Below the pieces are notes generated by a model that saw only the letters and a program-made list of their open reading frames with translations, ran no database searches and was not told the origin of the DNA. Made by a program: the position numbers and the translations under genes. From DQWO01 sp964478545 (lineage in GTDB: Bacteria; Desulfobacterota; Anaeroferrophillalia; Anaeroferrophillales; Anaeroferrophillaceae), in the NCBI GenBank assembly GCA_964478545.1, contig CAYZIS010000002.1, positions 105,541-169,540 of the forward strand: DNA of 64,000 bases. The letters are read 5' to 3'. Positions 53,441 to 63,336 of this stretch are shown piece after piece. The first letter of the stretch is position 1. Each line of letters opens with the position of its first letter.

Positions 53441-54106
53441 ATGTCATGTACCCAGGGGAGAAATCGACGTTGGTTGACCGGTATCCTGAGTGCGGTCGGG
53501 GTCAACCTGTTCCTGTTGATTGCCATATCCCTGTTTTTTCAACCGCAGAAATTAGCGCATCAGGTGCAGCTATTCAATCCTGTTCCTGTGTGGCAGGTTG
53601 AACATCTAAAGGACGAACCCGAACCTCAGCGGAACAAAGAAGTTGAACCAGTAAAAAAAACAGTGGTTCTCCCCCCTGTGCAGCTTGAGTCATTGCCCCT
53701 GCCCGAGAAAAAAACGCTACCACCCATTGAGTTGCCTCCAGTTAACCTTAACATATCACCACAGATAACTGGTTTGGCGGCATTATCACCGTTGACATTG
53801 ACGGCAGAGCCATTTTATCAGGCTGCTGAACTGGATCAACAACCATTGCCAATGGCAACCCCGGCACCATTTTATCCGCACCGGGCCCGTATTCGGGGAA
53901 TTGAGGGTAAAGTCCGGGTCCGCTTTATTGTCGATCAACAGGGATTGGTTAAAGAGCTTGAAATTATCCGGGCTGAACCGGAAGGTTATTTTGAACAGTC
54001 AGTGAGAACAGCCCTGGCAAACTGGCATTTTCGCCCGGGTACTGTAGCAAATCATAAGGTGATGACTCAAGTGGAGACAACGATTGTTTTTAAGCTTGAC
54101 CAATAA
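53441..54106 (+). CDS. tonB: TonB-family energy transducer
   Basis: 221 residues. Cytoplasmic stub, membrane anchor (about 12-32), a Pro-rich spacer (about 45-130) with several PLP and PPV turns, and the C-terminal TonB domain (about 135-221) with GIEGKVRVRFIVD and ANWHFRPG. It reaches the TonB box of outer membrane receptors. The short spacer is typical of TonB2-class proteins. Confidence 0.92.
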   Translation: MSCTQGRNRRWLTGILSAVGVNLFLLIAISLFFQPQKLAHQVQLFNPVPVWQVEHLKDEPEPQRNKEVEPVKKTVVLPPVQLESLPLPEKKTLPPIELPPVNLNISPQITGLAALSPLTLTAEPFYQAAELDQQPLPMATPAPFYPHRARIRGIEGKVRVRFIVDQQGLVKELEIIRAEPEGYFEQSVRTALANWHFRPGTVANHKVMTQVETTIVFKLDQ

Positions 54107-54140
54107 ATATCCAGATAATTGCCGCCGGGGAGTGGGGTGG

Positions 54141-55370
54141 ATGCCCACGGTTATGGTATTGATAACTCTGTGCTGGATTTTTCTTCCCCGGGCGGCCATG
54201 GGTTCTACTTCTTCCTTGGATTCATATCAGCGGGAGCTTTCACCTACAGCTCACCGGCTTCTGGTGATTGTCCAGTCACTGGTGGCAAAAAAAGAGGAGC
54301 GAAAAGCGCTGGCAAAAATTGAAAAATTTCGTCAGGATCATCCCCGTTCAGTTTACCTGCTGGTAGAGTTCATGGCCGGCAATCTTCAGTTTTCCCTTGA
54401 ACAGCTTAAGTCAGCTGTTGCTTCCTACCGCCGAGCGATTGAACTGGCGCCCCAATTTCTACCCGCCCAGGAAAATTTGGGCATGACATTATTATCGCTG
54501 AAGGAATACCGGCAGGCGGGTGAACGGTTTGCTGCTGCTGTATCATTGGCACGAAAAACCGATTCAGCTCGACTTGATACACTGTTGAAATATGCTGGCA
54601 CTTCCTATCTCATGGTTGCTGACTATGGCCGGGCACAGCCATTTTTCAGCGAGCTGGTGGAACAGCGGCAGGACTTTGGCCGGGAATCCGTGCAAGTTCT
54701 GGTGAGAATCTATCTGGAATTGCAGCGAAATGAACCAGCTGAACGGCTGCTTGCCCTGGTCCTTCGCCGTTTTCCTGAAGATGCTGTTTACTGGCGTTTG
54801 CTGGGCCAGGTGAGGCTGACAACAGGAAATTATGCTTCGGCTCTGGCCGCCTATAAAGTTATGCTGTCTTTTGAAAATCCGGAAGTCAAAGATTTTAAAA
54901 TCATCGCCCAGTTATACCGGTTGCTGGGGTTGCCATCGTCAGCGGGGCAAGCCCTGGAACAATTGTATCAATTGCAGCAATCTGCTTTAAATGCCGACGA
55001 AATAGGATCGTTGGTTGCCTTATATCTGGAGGCGGGTGATGATGGCCGGGCCTTGGACTGGCTGAAGCGGAAGCAATTACTGTATCCATCTCCACAAAAC
55101 CTGTTGCAGCGAGGCGAAATACTTTATCGGTCCGCACGCTATAAAGAGGCGTATGGGATTCTCAGCGGCTTAACCTCCTTGCCGGAAAAACAGGGATATC
55201 AGTTTCTGCTGGCCGGTTATTGTGCCTGGTATGCTGATGACTTATCAGCAGCCAGGTCGGCTTTTGATCGGGCATCTCAATATGAGCGGTACCGTGAGCG
55301 TTCCATTGTTCTGATTTCTACTCTTGAGAGGATGTTGAACCAGGAACGGCCGTTATTACCGGCATCCTGA
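54141..55370 (+). CDS. TPR-repeat protein of the TonB operon
   Basis: 409 residues. Signal peptide ending AAMGS, then about nine tetratricopeptide repeats (for example AVASYRRAIELAPQFLPAQENLG, recognisable by AIELAP and QENLGM). Such a TPR protein closes TtpC-ExbB-ExbD-TonB operons in other proteobacteria and is presumed periplasmic. ATG 54141 is preferred (GGGGTGG just upstream, signal peptide); a TTG at 54084 would overlap tonB. Confidence 0.82.
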   Translation: MPTVMVLITLCWIFLPRAAMGSTSSLDSYQRELSPTAHRLLVIVQSLVAKKEERKALAKIEKFRQDHPRSVYLLVEFMAGNLQFSLEQLKSAVASYRRAIELAPQFLPAQENLGMTLLSLKEYRQAGERFAAAVSLARKTDSARLDTLLKYAGTSYLMVADYGRAQPFFSELVEQRQDFGRESVQVLVRIYLELQRNEPAERLLALVLRRFPEDAVYWRLLGQVRLTTGNYASALAAYKVMLSFENPEVKDFKIIAQLYRLLGLPSSAGQALEQLYQLQQSALNADEIGSLVALYLEAGDDGRALDWLKRKQLLYPSPQNLLQRGEILYRSARYKEAYGILSGLTSLPEKQGYQFLLAGYCAWYADDLSAARSAFDRASQYERYRERSIVLISTLERMLNQERPLLPAS

Positions 55371-55474
55371 ATCAGTTTAGGGTTCTTGTCAGCCACACTT
55401 TCCTGAGTGTTCATCATGGTTTTAGGGGAGAGTGGATTTCTGAAATATTTTCGGTATTATGAGGAGGGGGAGCC

Positions 55475-56346
55475 ATGATGAAAAAGTTGGTGGTTCTTAT
55501 GGTGTTAGTGACATCATTGGCTTTGGTTGGTACGGTTTTTGCCGGGGAAGATCTGCAGAAAGCTGCCGAGGATATCACCAAGGCTGGTATCGTGGGTCCT
55601 GGGAGCATCAATGTTCACCGGCCTGGTGATATCCAGATGAGTTTCGGGGCGACGATGCGGGTTATTCCGACGATGGAAGACAATTTCGATTTTGGCCTCA
55701 GTGATGAGGATGGTTTTGCCGGCGGAGACCTTTTTCAAAATCATGCCAATGAATCCGGTTGGGTTAATAATTCTTATATCCGATGTGAAAACAAACTCTA
55801 TTTTAATGCTATACCAGATGACCAGGTGTGGAGTTTCTACGCCGCTCTGGAATTTGATGGTATTCTTGATAATATGAGTGTGGATGACCGTGGTAATAAT
55901 GATCCGGGAAATAACGACAACGATAGCAGCAACAACAATTACGGTCTGGAACGGCTGCACGGGACGGTAAAGTTGCCTTTTGCCAAGTCTCTTAACATGC
56001 GTCTGCATGCCGGTTGGGATATCTATCAGCTGGATGTCTATGATGGCGGTGGTCTGGTTTTTGGTGATGATGACCCCGGCTTTTGGATTACCGGCAATAT
56101 CGGTGACAATGCTGATTTCCAGGTTGACTACCACAAATTGAAGGAAAATGACTGGCAGGTGAGTGATGCCAGTGTAGGGAATTATGATGATGACCGGGAC
56201 CTGTATTCTATGGTCCTCGATTATCATTTGACAAGAAAAGCCATGTGAAATTTTTCTATGCTTATGACCGGATTTGCAATATCAAAGCCAATACGATTCA
56301 AGGTTATTTGTTTGGAGGTACAATAAGCGATACCTTAGAATACTAA
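55475..56346 (+). pseudogene. outer membrane porin-like gene, frameshifted and truncated
   Basis: A strong ribosome site (GAGGAGGGGG) precedes ATG 55475. The first frame encodes 257 residues: signal peptide ending VFAGE, then beta-barrel sequence rich in Asp/Asn/Gly. It stops at TGA 56246-56248 just after DYHLTRKAM. Adding one base in the A-run at about 56234-56239 restores a reading DYHLTRKSHVKFFYAYDR that continues to TAA 56344-56346. FFYAYDR is barrel-like, so the break is a homopolymer frameshift. Even so, the C-terminal aromatic end is missing and the barrel is short, suggesting a further deletion. Confidence 0.6.
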
Positions 56347-57070
56347 ACAAAATGATTTGTCAACTGCGGCCTATAACATAGCCCCGGCTTTTGTAACCGG
56401 TGGGACAGTTGTTGATGCAGTATTGCCGCGGGTTTCCCAGGTACTTTATCAGGCTGGTATGGTACCGGTCAGTACCGATCAACTGCAATCGGTATTGAAT
56501 AATTTTCGTTATCGCAATCAGCTGCGCGATCTCCTGTAGATCAGCCATTTTCTGGCGGAATATTCCGGTGCCCGCTATATCTTCTTTCTCCAATTTATTT
56601 CCATCCCACCATACCTCCCCGGCCATCTGCAACTCTCTTATTTTATGACAGACGGTATTGGCAGCCAGGTGTATCCGCAGATCAGCCTGGACCATTTTGT
56701 CCGTGGACCTTACGATCTGGCGCCGGCGCTACACAGCTGTTTTGTGGAAATGGCAAACAATGCTGCCGGACTGACGGTGGCCATGCCATGGCAGGGGAAA
56801 GTGTTCTTGGTTCAGGATCAGTTGGTGTATCTCAGCGCTGGCCAGTACAGTGGCTTGGTTCCCGGCCAGCGCCTGTTGGTTAATGGCCCCCTGAATCCGG
56901 TACGTGATCCGCGGACCGGGATAGTGGTGGGTTCCGTTCCCGGTCCTCCTAAGGCTCAGCTCCAGATTCAGCGGTTTTTTGGTGATGATCTGGCGGAAAC
57001 TGTAATTATTGGCGGCGGTGGCGTGCAGATTGGTGATTCGGTGATCCTCATTCCTCCTGCTCCAAGATAA
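56339..57070 (+). pseudogene. FlgT/CsgG-like envelope protein gene with in-frame amber codon and lost 5' end
   Basis: One frame runs from about 56339 to the TAA at 57070, broken only by TAG at 56537-56539. Before the TAG: AAYNIAPAFV, VVDAVLPRV; after it: ISHFLAEYSGARYIFFL, then a C-terminal domain GKVFLVQDQLVYLSAG, GLVPGQRLLVNG and GDSVILIPPAP, resembling FlgT/CsgG-type C-termini. No start codon with a ribosome site and no signal peptide exist, so the 5' end is lost. It touches the decayed porin. A terminator follows at 57129. Confidence 0.65.
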
Positions 57071-57128
57071 ACTAGTCCCGGGAAGAGGAAAACAAGAATT
57101 TTGTTGGACATGACTGAGTCGATTACTG

Positions 57129-57167
57129 AAACCCGTAGTCTCATTTGTAGAGGATACGGGTTTTTTT
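57129..57167 (+). terminator. intrinsic terminator
   Basis: aaacccgta (57129-57137) pairs with tacgggttt (57155-57163), followed by more T. It ends the 44.7-57.1 kb plus-strand series. Confidence 0.85.
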
Positions 57168-57234
57168 AATCGAAGTTTTGTTGGCAGGTCAGGAGTCTGT
57201 CGGGCATGTTGGGCAGTTTGTTGGAGATGGCTGA

Positions 57235-57765
57235 TTAAGACACTTCTTTACGGGCCTTCCCCAGGAAAGGGTAGAGTGCTACCAGGAGAATGGTCAACAG
57301 GATTGCCGCCAGATAGAGATAAAGGGTGGATTTTTGAGGTTTGACGTTGAGCATGAAGGCATAGGCAGGGGTGTCGCTATCCGCGGTGAAATGGCTGAGG
57401 ACTTCAGCGGAAAAAGGAGCATCTTTCAGTTGCAGCAACCGGCCTTCAACTACCGTTAATTTGGGCATTTCTTTAAGGTTTGCCGAAAGTCTGCTCTCAA
57501 GATCATAAATAAAAATTCTCTTATTTTTTAAGTGTTGGTAGACATGTATTTTGTATCCCGGGGCTTTGATAACCAGTGGGGGTGTAGCCTGTATTATGGC
57601 GGGCAGACTGACGTATCGGTTAATGGGCATCGACTGATTGTCAGCAATCAAGTTGGTAGGGGTATTGTCGCTTGTATGATAAAAAATTGCTTGGCGAAAG
57701 ATGATCAGCTCGGCAATAAACATGAAAATGATGAAAACCCAGAATAGGCGTGGTATTATTTTCAT
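57235..57765 (-). CDS. membrane protein of unknown function
   Basis: 176 residues with one membrane segment at each end (about 7-27 and 148-167) and a periplasmic domain of ~120 residues between them. The C-terminal tail is short and basic. No recognisable motif. It lies 16 bases downstream of the eight-helix membrane protein gene on the same strand and probably works with it. Confidence 0.65.
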   Translation of the reverse strand: MKIIPRLFWVFIIFMFIAELIIFRQAIFYHTSDNTPTNLIADNQSMPINRYVSLPAIIQATPPLVIKAPGYKIHVYQHLKNKRIFIYDLESRLSANLKEMPKLTVVEGRLLQLKDAPFSAEVLSHFTADSDTPAYAFMLNVKPQKSTLYLYLAAILLTILLVALYPFLGKARKEVS

Positions 57766-57781
57766 AATGGGACAAGGACCT

Positions 57782-58789
57782 TTACTTGATGCTGTTTGGA
57801 TTTTGACTGCTGGTTTGCTGAATTTGGTTGGTTGCCGTTAATAAATGTGGTTGATGAAGTTGGGTGGTGGTGACTTCCATCAGGATGATTGCTATCAGCA
57901 GCAGGATCGCCACAATAGTGGTTGCCCGGCTGTTGACCAAGTTGTCTTTAAGCATTTTCAAAAGCAATAACAAGCCGATAAATAAACAGACCAGGGAAGC
58001 TATAAACCATCCCGCGAGCGGCCCGCCCAGCAGAGCATCTTTCAACTTTGGTGAGAGGGAAAAGTAGACCCAGAGGCCGGGGATAATTTGAAAAATTGTT
58101 GCATTTAAGAGCCAGCGCCCGCCAAATTTAAATGACTTTAGATAATATTCCCGCGGCTGCCGCCGTGAAAAATCTTTCTGATAAGCGGTTACCAGCATGG
58201 TTAGTAATCCGGCCAATGCCAGACTGGCGATGACGGCATGCACAAAAAAAGGCAGCATGGCTTGGTTGAAGATAACATCCTTTATTGATGTGCTGCCGAG
58301 AATGGAATTATCGGCAGCCGGGGCCAGTAGAAATGCTGGAATGAGATGGCAGTAAAACATCAGGCAAAGGGCGTCTATGCCAGCGGCAAAACCAATAATT
58401 ATGTGTAGTGTTGCTTTTCTCTTTTTTTTGTTGCCGGTTATTATATACAGGCAAAATAAAAGTAAGGTGGTTCCCAACAACAGTTCAGCTATCCCGGCAA
58501 GTTGATTGAATGAACCAAAAATCTGCTGGTAAAAAGGCTGAAAAAAACTGCCGGAACAAAACAGGAGAGGGAGGGCGGCAACGATACCCAGGCTGATAAA
58601 GGGCAGTGCTGATCGGGTCATGCTGGCAGCTAAAATCTGATAATCCGAATCTTTGGAGCCCTTGGCTCGAAGTTCAGCCAAAAGGGATAAAATCGAGGTT
58701 CCAACCATAAGGTTAAGGCTGAAAATAAAGCTGATAAAGAAAAACAGCATGCCTCCGGAATAACCGAAAAGGGGGATGGATTGTAACAT
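57782..58789 (-). CDS. polytopic membrane protein of unknown function (eight helices)
   Basis: 335 residues with about eight hydrophobic helices. The first contains GGMLFFFISFIFSLNLMVG; His residues occur within helices 4 and 5 (CHLIPAF, FFVHAVIA), which might bind haem, but this is speculative. The fold is faintly like cytochrome bd subunit I without its key motifs. ATG 58789 is chosen (AAGGA about ten bases upstream) over an ATG at 58810. In an operon with the two-helix protein. Confidence 0.6.
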   Translation of the reverse strand: MLQSIPLFGYSGGMLFFFISFIFSLNLMVGTSILSLLAELRAKGSKDSDYQILAASMTRSALPFISLGIVAALPLLFCSGSFFQPFYQQIFGSFNQLAGIAELLLGTTLLLFCLYIITGNKKKRKATLHIIIGFAAGIDALCLMFYCHLIPAFLLAPAADNSILGSTSIKDVIFNQAMLPFFVHAVIASLALAGLLTMLVTAYQKDFSRRQPREYYLKSFKFGGRWLLNATIFQIIPGLWVYFSLSPKLKDALLGGPLAGWFIASLVCLFIGLLLLLKMLKDNLVNSRATTIVAILLLIAIILMEVTTTQLHQPHLLTATNQIQQTSSQNPNSIK

Positions 58790-58840
58790 GGTAGGTGATC
58801 CTTCCCACATGAATTGTTAGATTGTATTCATCTGAAAACG

Positions 58841-58870
58841 TTCATCCGGAAACACCGGTTTCCGGATGGA
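58841..58870 (+). repeat. short dispersed hairpin, copy 3
   Basis: catccggaaa (58843-58852) and tttccggatg (58859-58868) pair around a 6-base loop. The same arms are found near gatA and at 11.6 kb. Confidence 0.6.
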
Positions 58871-58972
58871 AACTAGATTGAATAGTGAATAACTATACTA
58901 TTTGAAATAGGTTCAGATGCATAATGCAATTGTCGACAATTTGCAAGGAAAAATTATCCATTTTCCTTATTC

Positions 58973-59001
58973 TTGACATGAGCTTTCACCTTTGTTATTC
59001 T
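58973..59001 (+). promoter_or_regulatory. sigma70-like promoter for moeA-miaA
   Basis: TTGACA (58973-58978) and TATTCT (58996-59001) are separated by 17 bases, 45 bases before the moeA start. Confidence 0.6.
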
Positions 59002-59046
59002 CATCCTAAGTTATTGGAAATATTGTTTTCAGGAGTAATTGGAATC

Positions 59047-60324
59047 ATGGAAAAGTTTGTTACGGTTGAACGGGCAAGGGAATTGATGCTGCAAGAGATG
59101 AGCCCGATGCCGATGGAGAAAATTGCTATCACTGATGCTCTCGGGCGGGTGGTGGCAGAAGATATCCTGGTTGATATGAATATCCCGCCAATGGATAATT
59201 CTGCCATGGATGGTTATGGGGTCAGTGCACTTGAGACCGCTGTGGCAACTTCCGGACGACCATTGAAATTAACGGTGGTGGCAACGATTCCGGCTGGGCA
59301 ACAATTCAATGGAGAGATCAAGGCCGGGGAAACAGTGCGGATTATGACTGGAGCCCCCATTCCTGCCGGCGTCGATGCGGTAGTGAAGCGGGAACTGGTG
59401 GAAGAACATAATGATCATGTTTTTCTTACCGAGCCGGTTTTGTCAGGAAATGATATTCGTTATGCCGGGGAGGATGTCCGAGCCGGTGAAAAAGTGATTG
59501 CTGCCGGCCAGGTTATTACTCCGGCTATGGTTGGGATGATGGCAGCTGTTGGATATCCTTATGTTTCTCTAGTCCAGTGTCCCCGAATAGCCATTATTAC
59601 CACTGGTGATGAGATTGTGGATTTTAACGAACATCCTGCCAAGGGGAAAATCAGGAACAGCAACAGCTTCTCCCTGTCGGCCCTGGTAAAACATGCTGGT
59701 GGGATCCCATTGATTTCTCCTATTGCCAGGGATGATCCATCCCGCTTGAAAAAAGTTGTTGAACAGTCAGCCGCCGTTGCCGATCTGGTTATTACCACCG
59801 GCGGTGTTTCCATGGGAGATTATGATTTTGTCAGGACTGTTCTTAATGAAGTTGCCGGAGGCATACGTTTCTGGAAAGTCAGGATGAAACCGGGGCGGCC
59901 CCTGGTGTATGGCTTGGTAAACGGAATTCCGCTGGTAGGTTTGCCTGGGAATCCGGTATCGGTGATGATTTCATTTGAGCAGTTTGTTCGACCGATGATA
60001 AAGAAGATGTCAGGCTATCCGTCGTCCGGATGGCTGTTGCCCCGGGCCCGGGTAATCGCCGGTGAAGATCTTCCAGGAGCTTCCGGTCGTCGCCATTTTA
60101 TGCGGGGAATTATCCGAAAAAGATCCACTGACGGGCGCTATGAAGTGTTTATGACCGGACCCCAGGGGTCCGGGATTCTCCGTTCAATGGTTCTGGGAAA
60201 TTGCCTGATTGTGCTGGCGGAACATTCCTCGATAGTGAAGAAAGGGGAAGCGGCCGAAGTGGAATTGCTCGATTATGATCTGGCCGCAACTATTTCCATC
60301 GGCACAGGGGCGGCAGATATTTGA
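59047..60324 (+). CDS. moeA: molybdopterin molybdenumtransferase
   Basis: 425 residues (E. coli 411). It inserts molybdate into adenylated molybdopterin. Motifs: PPMDNSAMDGYGV, TGAPIPAGVDAVV, ITTGDEIV, TTGGVSMGDYDFV, KPGRPLVYG and GLPGNPVSV. A C-terminal beta domain follows. Start at ATG 59047 after AGGAG; frames extending 41 codons upstream run over the promoter. The stop overlaps miaA. It supports molybdo- or tungsto-enzymes, expected in an anaerobe. Confidence 0.95.
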   Translation: MEKFVTVERARELMLQEMSPMPMEKIAITDALGRVVAEDILVDMNIPPMDNSAMDGYGVSALETAVATSGRPLKLTVVATIPAGQQFNGEIKAGETVRIMTGAPIPAGVDAVVKRELVEEHNDHVFLTEPVLSGNDIRYAGEDVRAGEKVIAAGQVITPAMVGMMAAVGYPYVSLVQCPRIAIITTGDEIVDFNEHPAKGKIRNSNSFSLSALVKHAGGIPLISPIARDDPSRLKKVVEQSAAVADLVITTGGVSMGDYDFVRTVLNEVAGGIRFWKVRMKPGRPLVYGLVNGIPLVGLPGNPVSVMISFEQFVRPMIKKMSGYPSSGWLLPRARVIAGEDLPGASGRRHFMRGIIRKRSTDGRYEVFMTGPQGSGILRSMVLGNCLIVLAEHSSIVKKGEAAEVELLDYDLAATISIGTGAADI

Positions 60325-61238
60325 AAATAGTCATTATATCAGGTCCTACGGCTACCGGAAAAACAGCAACTGCAATTTCAGTGGCAAAAGATTTCGGAGC
60401 TGAAATTATCAATGCTGACTCGATGCAGGTCTATCGTTACCTGGATATCGGGACCGCAAAACCCACAAAGGAGGAACAGCAACAAGTTCCTCATCACCTT
60501 TTGGATATTGTTGAGCCTGATGAATTATATCATGCCGGTCGTTTTGAGGCAGATGCTGATGCCATGATTTCTGACTTGTGGTCACGGCAGAAAATGCCCT
60601 TAATTGTTGGCGGAACAGGTTTATATCTTAAATCCTTATTGTATGGCCTCTGTGACCTGCCCGAAATTCCGCCTGAAATTCGCCAGCAGGTTCAAGATGA
60701 ACTGGCAGAACAAGGGGTTGAGTGTTTATATCAACATCTGACAAAAGTGGATCCTCTGGTTGCCGCCCGTCTCGCGCCTCGTGATCAGGCCAGGATTGCC
60801 AGGGCCCTGGAGGTCTATCTGGCTACCGGGCGCGGCATCAGTTTTTTTCAGGAACAGCATCGTTTCAGCCAACCTAAATATTCATTTTTATACCTTTATC
60901 TTGCCTGTGAGAGGACAGTTCTTCGACAACGGATTGCTGATCGGGTTCAGCAGATGATGGCCCATGGTTTTCTGGATGAAGTCAGGAGTTTGCTTGATAA
61001 GGGGTATTTGCCGGAACTGAAATCCCTGCAAAGTATCGGCTATCGCCAGTTAATTCTCCACCTGCGGGGAGTGCTACCGTTGGATGAAGCGCTTCGGCTG
61101 ATTGTCAGGGATACCAGACGTTATGCCAAACGCCAGAATACCTGGTTTTCAAGGTTGCCAGGGATAAAAATTGTAAACGAAAACGAACGACAATATATTC
61201 CTCAACTTATTCACTCATTTCTTGACGCAGAGGATTAG
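60321..61238 (+). CDS. miaA: tRNA dimethylallyltransferase
   Basis: 305 residues. It adds the dimethylallyl group to A37 of tRNAs reading U-starting codons. P-loop GPTATGKT, DSMQVYR, IGTAKPT, GGTGLYLK, and a C-terminal RDTRRYAKRQNTWF. The start is TTG at 60321, overlapping the moeA stop by four bases, the only start that keeps the P-loop at residue 8. Confidence 0.95.
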   Translation: MKIVIISGPTATGKTATAISVAKDFGAEIINADSMQVYRYLDIGTAKPTKEEQQQVPHHLLDIVEPDELYHAGRFEADADAMISDLWSRQKMPLIVGGTGLYLKSLLYGLCDLPEIPPEIRQQVQDELAEQGVECLYQHLTKVDPLVAARLAPRDQARIARALEVYLATGRGISFFQEQHRFSQPKYSFLYLYLACERTVLRQRIADRVQQMMAHGFLDEVRSLLDKGYLPELKSLQSIGYRQLILHLRGVLPLDEALRLIVRDTRRYAKRQNTWFSRLPGIKIVNENERQYIPQLIHSFLDAED

Positions 61239-61240
61239 CA

Positions 61241-63301
61241 TTGCTAGATATTTCCCGCCACTTAAACCAGTTGAGAGATTCCTTGAATGATCGTCTGCAT
61301 CGTTTCCGGGCAACGGAACATGCCTTCATGGTTATTGTTGCGGTTATTATTGGCGTTCTTGGTGGTCTCGGGGCTGTTGGTATTCAGTTTTCAATCAAAT
61401 TCTTTCAGAAAATTTTTTGGGGTGCCTGGCAACCTGATGTCGGCTACCTGCAAAATCTACCGGCCTTTGTGAAAATAGGGGTGCCAACGGGCGGCGGGCT
61501 ACTGGTGGGGTTGATTGTCCATTATGTTGCTAAAGAAGCTAAAGGGCATGGTGTTCCGGAGGTGATGGAAGCTATTGCCCTGAAAAACGGAGTTATCCGG
61601 CCGCGGGTGGTGATTGCCAAGCTTTTTGCTTCTGCTATTTGCATCGGCTCCGGTGGTTCCGTGGGGCGGGAAGGGCCGGTTATCCAGATTGGTTCATCAA
61701 TCGGTTCTACGGTGGGGCAGTTTCTGGGAGTTACCGCCCAGCGGGTTAAAATCTTTGTTGCTTGTGGAGCGGCTGCCGGAATTGCGGCTGCTTTTAATGC
61801 CCCCATAGCCGGTGCCCTGTTCAGTGTGGAAATCATCTTGGGGGATTTTGGGGTCGCCCAGTTCAGTCCCATTGTTATTTCCTCGGTGATGGCGACCGTG
61901 GTTTCCCGTCATTTTCTTGGTGATTTTCCCGCTTTTGAAGTTCCTCATTATCATCTCGTCAGTGCTCTGGAACTTATTCCCTATGTCATCCTCGGTCTTC
62001 TGGCTGGTCTTGTTTCCCTGCTATTTATCAAAGTACTCTATTTCCTCGAAGATTATTTTGAGGAATTACATCTTAATGATATTTTAAAAACCGTTATCGG
62101 TGGTTTTTTGATTGGGGTTATGGGGCTGCTGGTGCCTCATATCTATGGGGTTGGTTATAATACCATGAATATGGCTCTGCATGGGCAGCTCAGCTGGCTA
62201 TTGATGCTGGCGCTGATATTTGTCAAAATTCTGGCAACCAGTATCAGTCTGGGTTCTGGTGGTTCAGGGGGTATTTTTGCTCCGTCATTATTTATTGGTA
62301 CCATGACCGGTGGTTTTTTCGGCTACCTGGTACATGCTGTGGCGCCGGGTTATACCGCCAGCTCCGGTGCCTATTCCCTGGTTGGCATGGGAGCGGTGGT
62401 TGCCGGGGCCACTCATGCGCCCATTACCGCCATTCTGATTATTTTTGAACTGACCAATGAATATAAAATTATCCTTCCATTGATGATTTCTACAATTATT
62501 GCTACCCTGGTAGCTACCAAACTGCAAAAAGGATCTATCTATACCTTGAAACTGTTAAGGCGGGGGGTTGATCTTTTTAAAGGTCGCGAAGCCAATCTGT
62601 TGCGATCTTTAAGGGTTGTTGGTTATGTGGATCCTCATCCGGTCATCATTCCACCGCAACTAAAATTTATAGCCCTCCTGGATCTGGTTGCTGATCGACC
62701 TAACACCCAGTTCTACGTGGTTGATGCCAAACAAAAATTTTTAGGTTCGGTTTCCCTGCAGGAAGTTAGGAAGGCTCTGGTTGATCGTGATGATGTTGCC
62801 GACCTGCTGATTGCCATGGACTTGGTTAACCCGGATATACCTAAAGTTAAGCCTGAAGATAACCTTGATATGGTAATGAAATTATTTGGAATGTATGATT
62901 ATGATGAACTTCCGGTAGTGGATAGTGACAATCCGGATATGGTTATTGGGGCCATAAAATATAAGGAGGTTATTGAAGCCTATAACCGGGAGGTGATGAA
63001 GAGAAATCTGAGTCAGGAAATATCATCATCTGTTAAGCTGCTTGAACGGATTAAAAAGGTTGATTTTATCGATGGTTATATTATGGCTGAAATTCCAGTT
63101 CCACGATCATTTGTCGGCAGAAGCATAAAGGAGATTAATATTTCTTCCCGGTTTGGAGTGCAGATACTTCTGATTAAACGGTCTTCTGGAGAGCTGGAAG
63201 TCAAACAGCTGGTGCCTTCTGCTGATGAAAAAATTATGTCCGATGACTGGCTGGTGGTGCTGGGAAGTGATAAAGATATTGATAGCTTGCGCCATGTATA
63301 G
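61241..63301 (+). CDS. ClC chloride channel/transporter with CBS pair and TrkA_C domain
   Basis: 686 residues. The ClC core (about 25-440) has the selectivity motifs GSGGSVGREGPVIQIG (with the gating Glu) and GSGGSGGIFAPSLFIG, and GAVVAGATHAPITA. Two CBS repeats (about 465-585) and a TrkA_C/RCK_C domain (about 605-686; VGRSIKEINISSRFGV) follow. This combination suggests nucleotide or small-ligand gating. The start is TTG 61241 with GAGGA six bases upstream, two bases after miaA. Confidence 0.9.
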   Translation: MLDISRHLNQLRDSLNDRLHRFRATEHAFMVIVAVIIGVLGGLGAVGIQFSIKFFQKIFWGAWQPDVGYLQNLPAFVKIGVPTGGGLLVGLIVHYVAKEAKGHGVPEVMEAIALKNGVIRPRVVIAKLFASAICIGSGGSVGREGPVIQIGSSIGSTVGQFLGVTAQRVKIFVACGAAAGIAAAFNAPIAGALFSVEIILGDFGVAQFSPIVISSVMATVVSRHFLGDFPAFEVPHYHLVSALELIPYVILGLLAGLVSLLFIKVLYFLEDYFEELHLNDILKTVIGGFLIGVMGLLVPHIYGVGYNTMNMALHGQLSWLLMLALIFVKILATSISLGSGGSGGIFAPSLFIGTMTGGFFGYLVHAVAPGYTASSGAYSLVGMGAVVAGATHAPITAILIIFELTNEYKIILPLMISTIIATLVATKLQKGSIYTLKLLRRGVDLFKGREANLLRSLRVVGYVDPHPVIIPPQLKFIALLDLVADRPNTQFYVVDAKQKFLGSVSLQEVRKALVDRDDVADLLIAMDLVNPDIPKVKPEDNLDMVMKLFGMYDYDELPVVDSDNPDMVIGAIKYKEVIEAYNREVMKRNLSQEISSSVKLLERIKKVDFIDGYIMAEIPVPRSFVGRSIKEINISSRFGVQILLIKRSSGELEVKQLVPSADEKIMSDDWLVVLGSDKDIDSLRHV

Positions 63302-63336
63302 CTTGTCTTGAAAATTATTTTTATAAGGAGAACTTT

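Noticed and set aside
56537..56539. TAG read as pyrrolysine
   Set aside because: The gene also lacks a start and signal peptide and adjoins another broken gene; it is not a methyltransferase, the usual home of pyrrolysine. Decay is the simpler reading.
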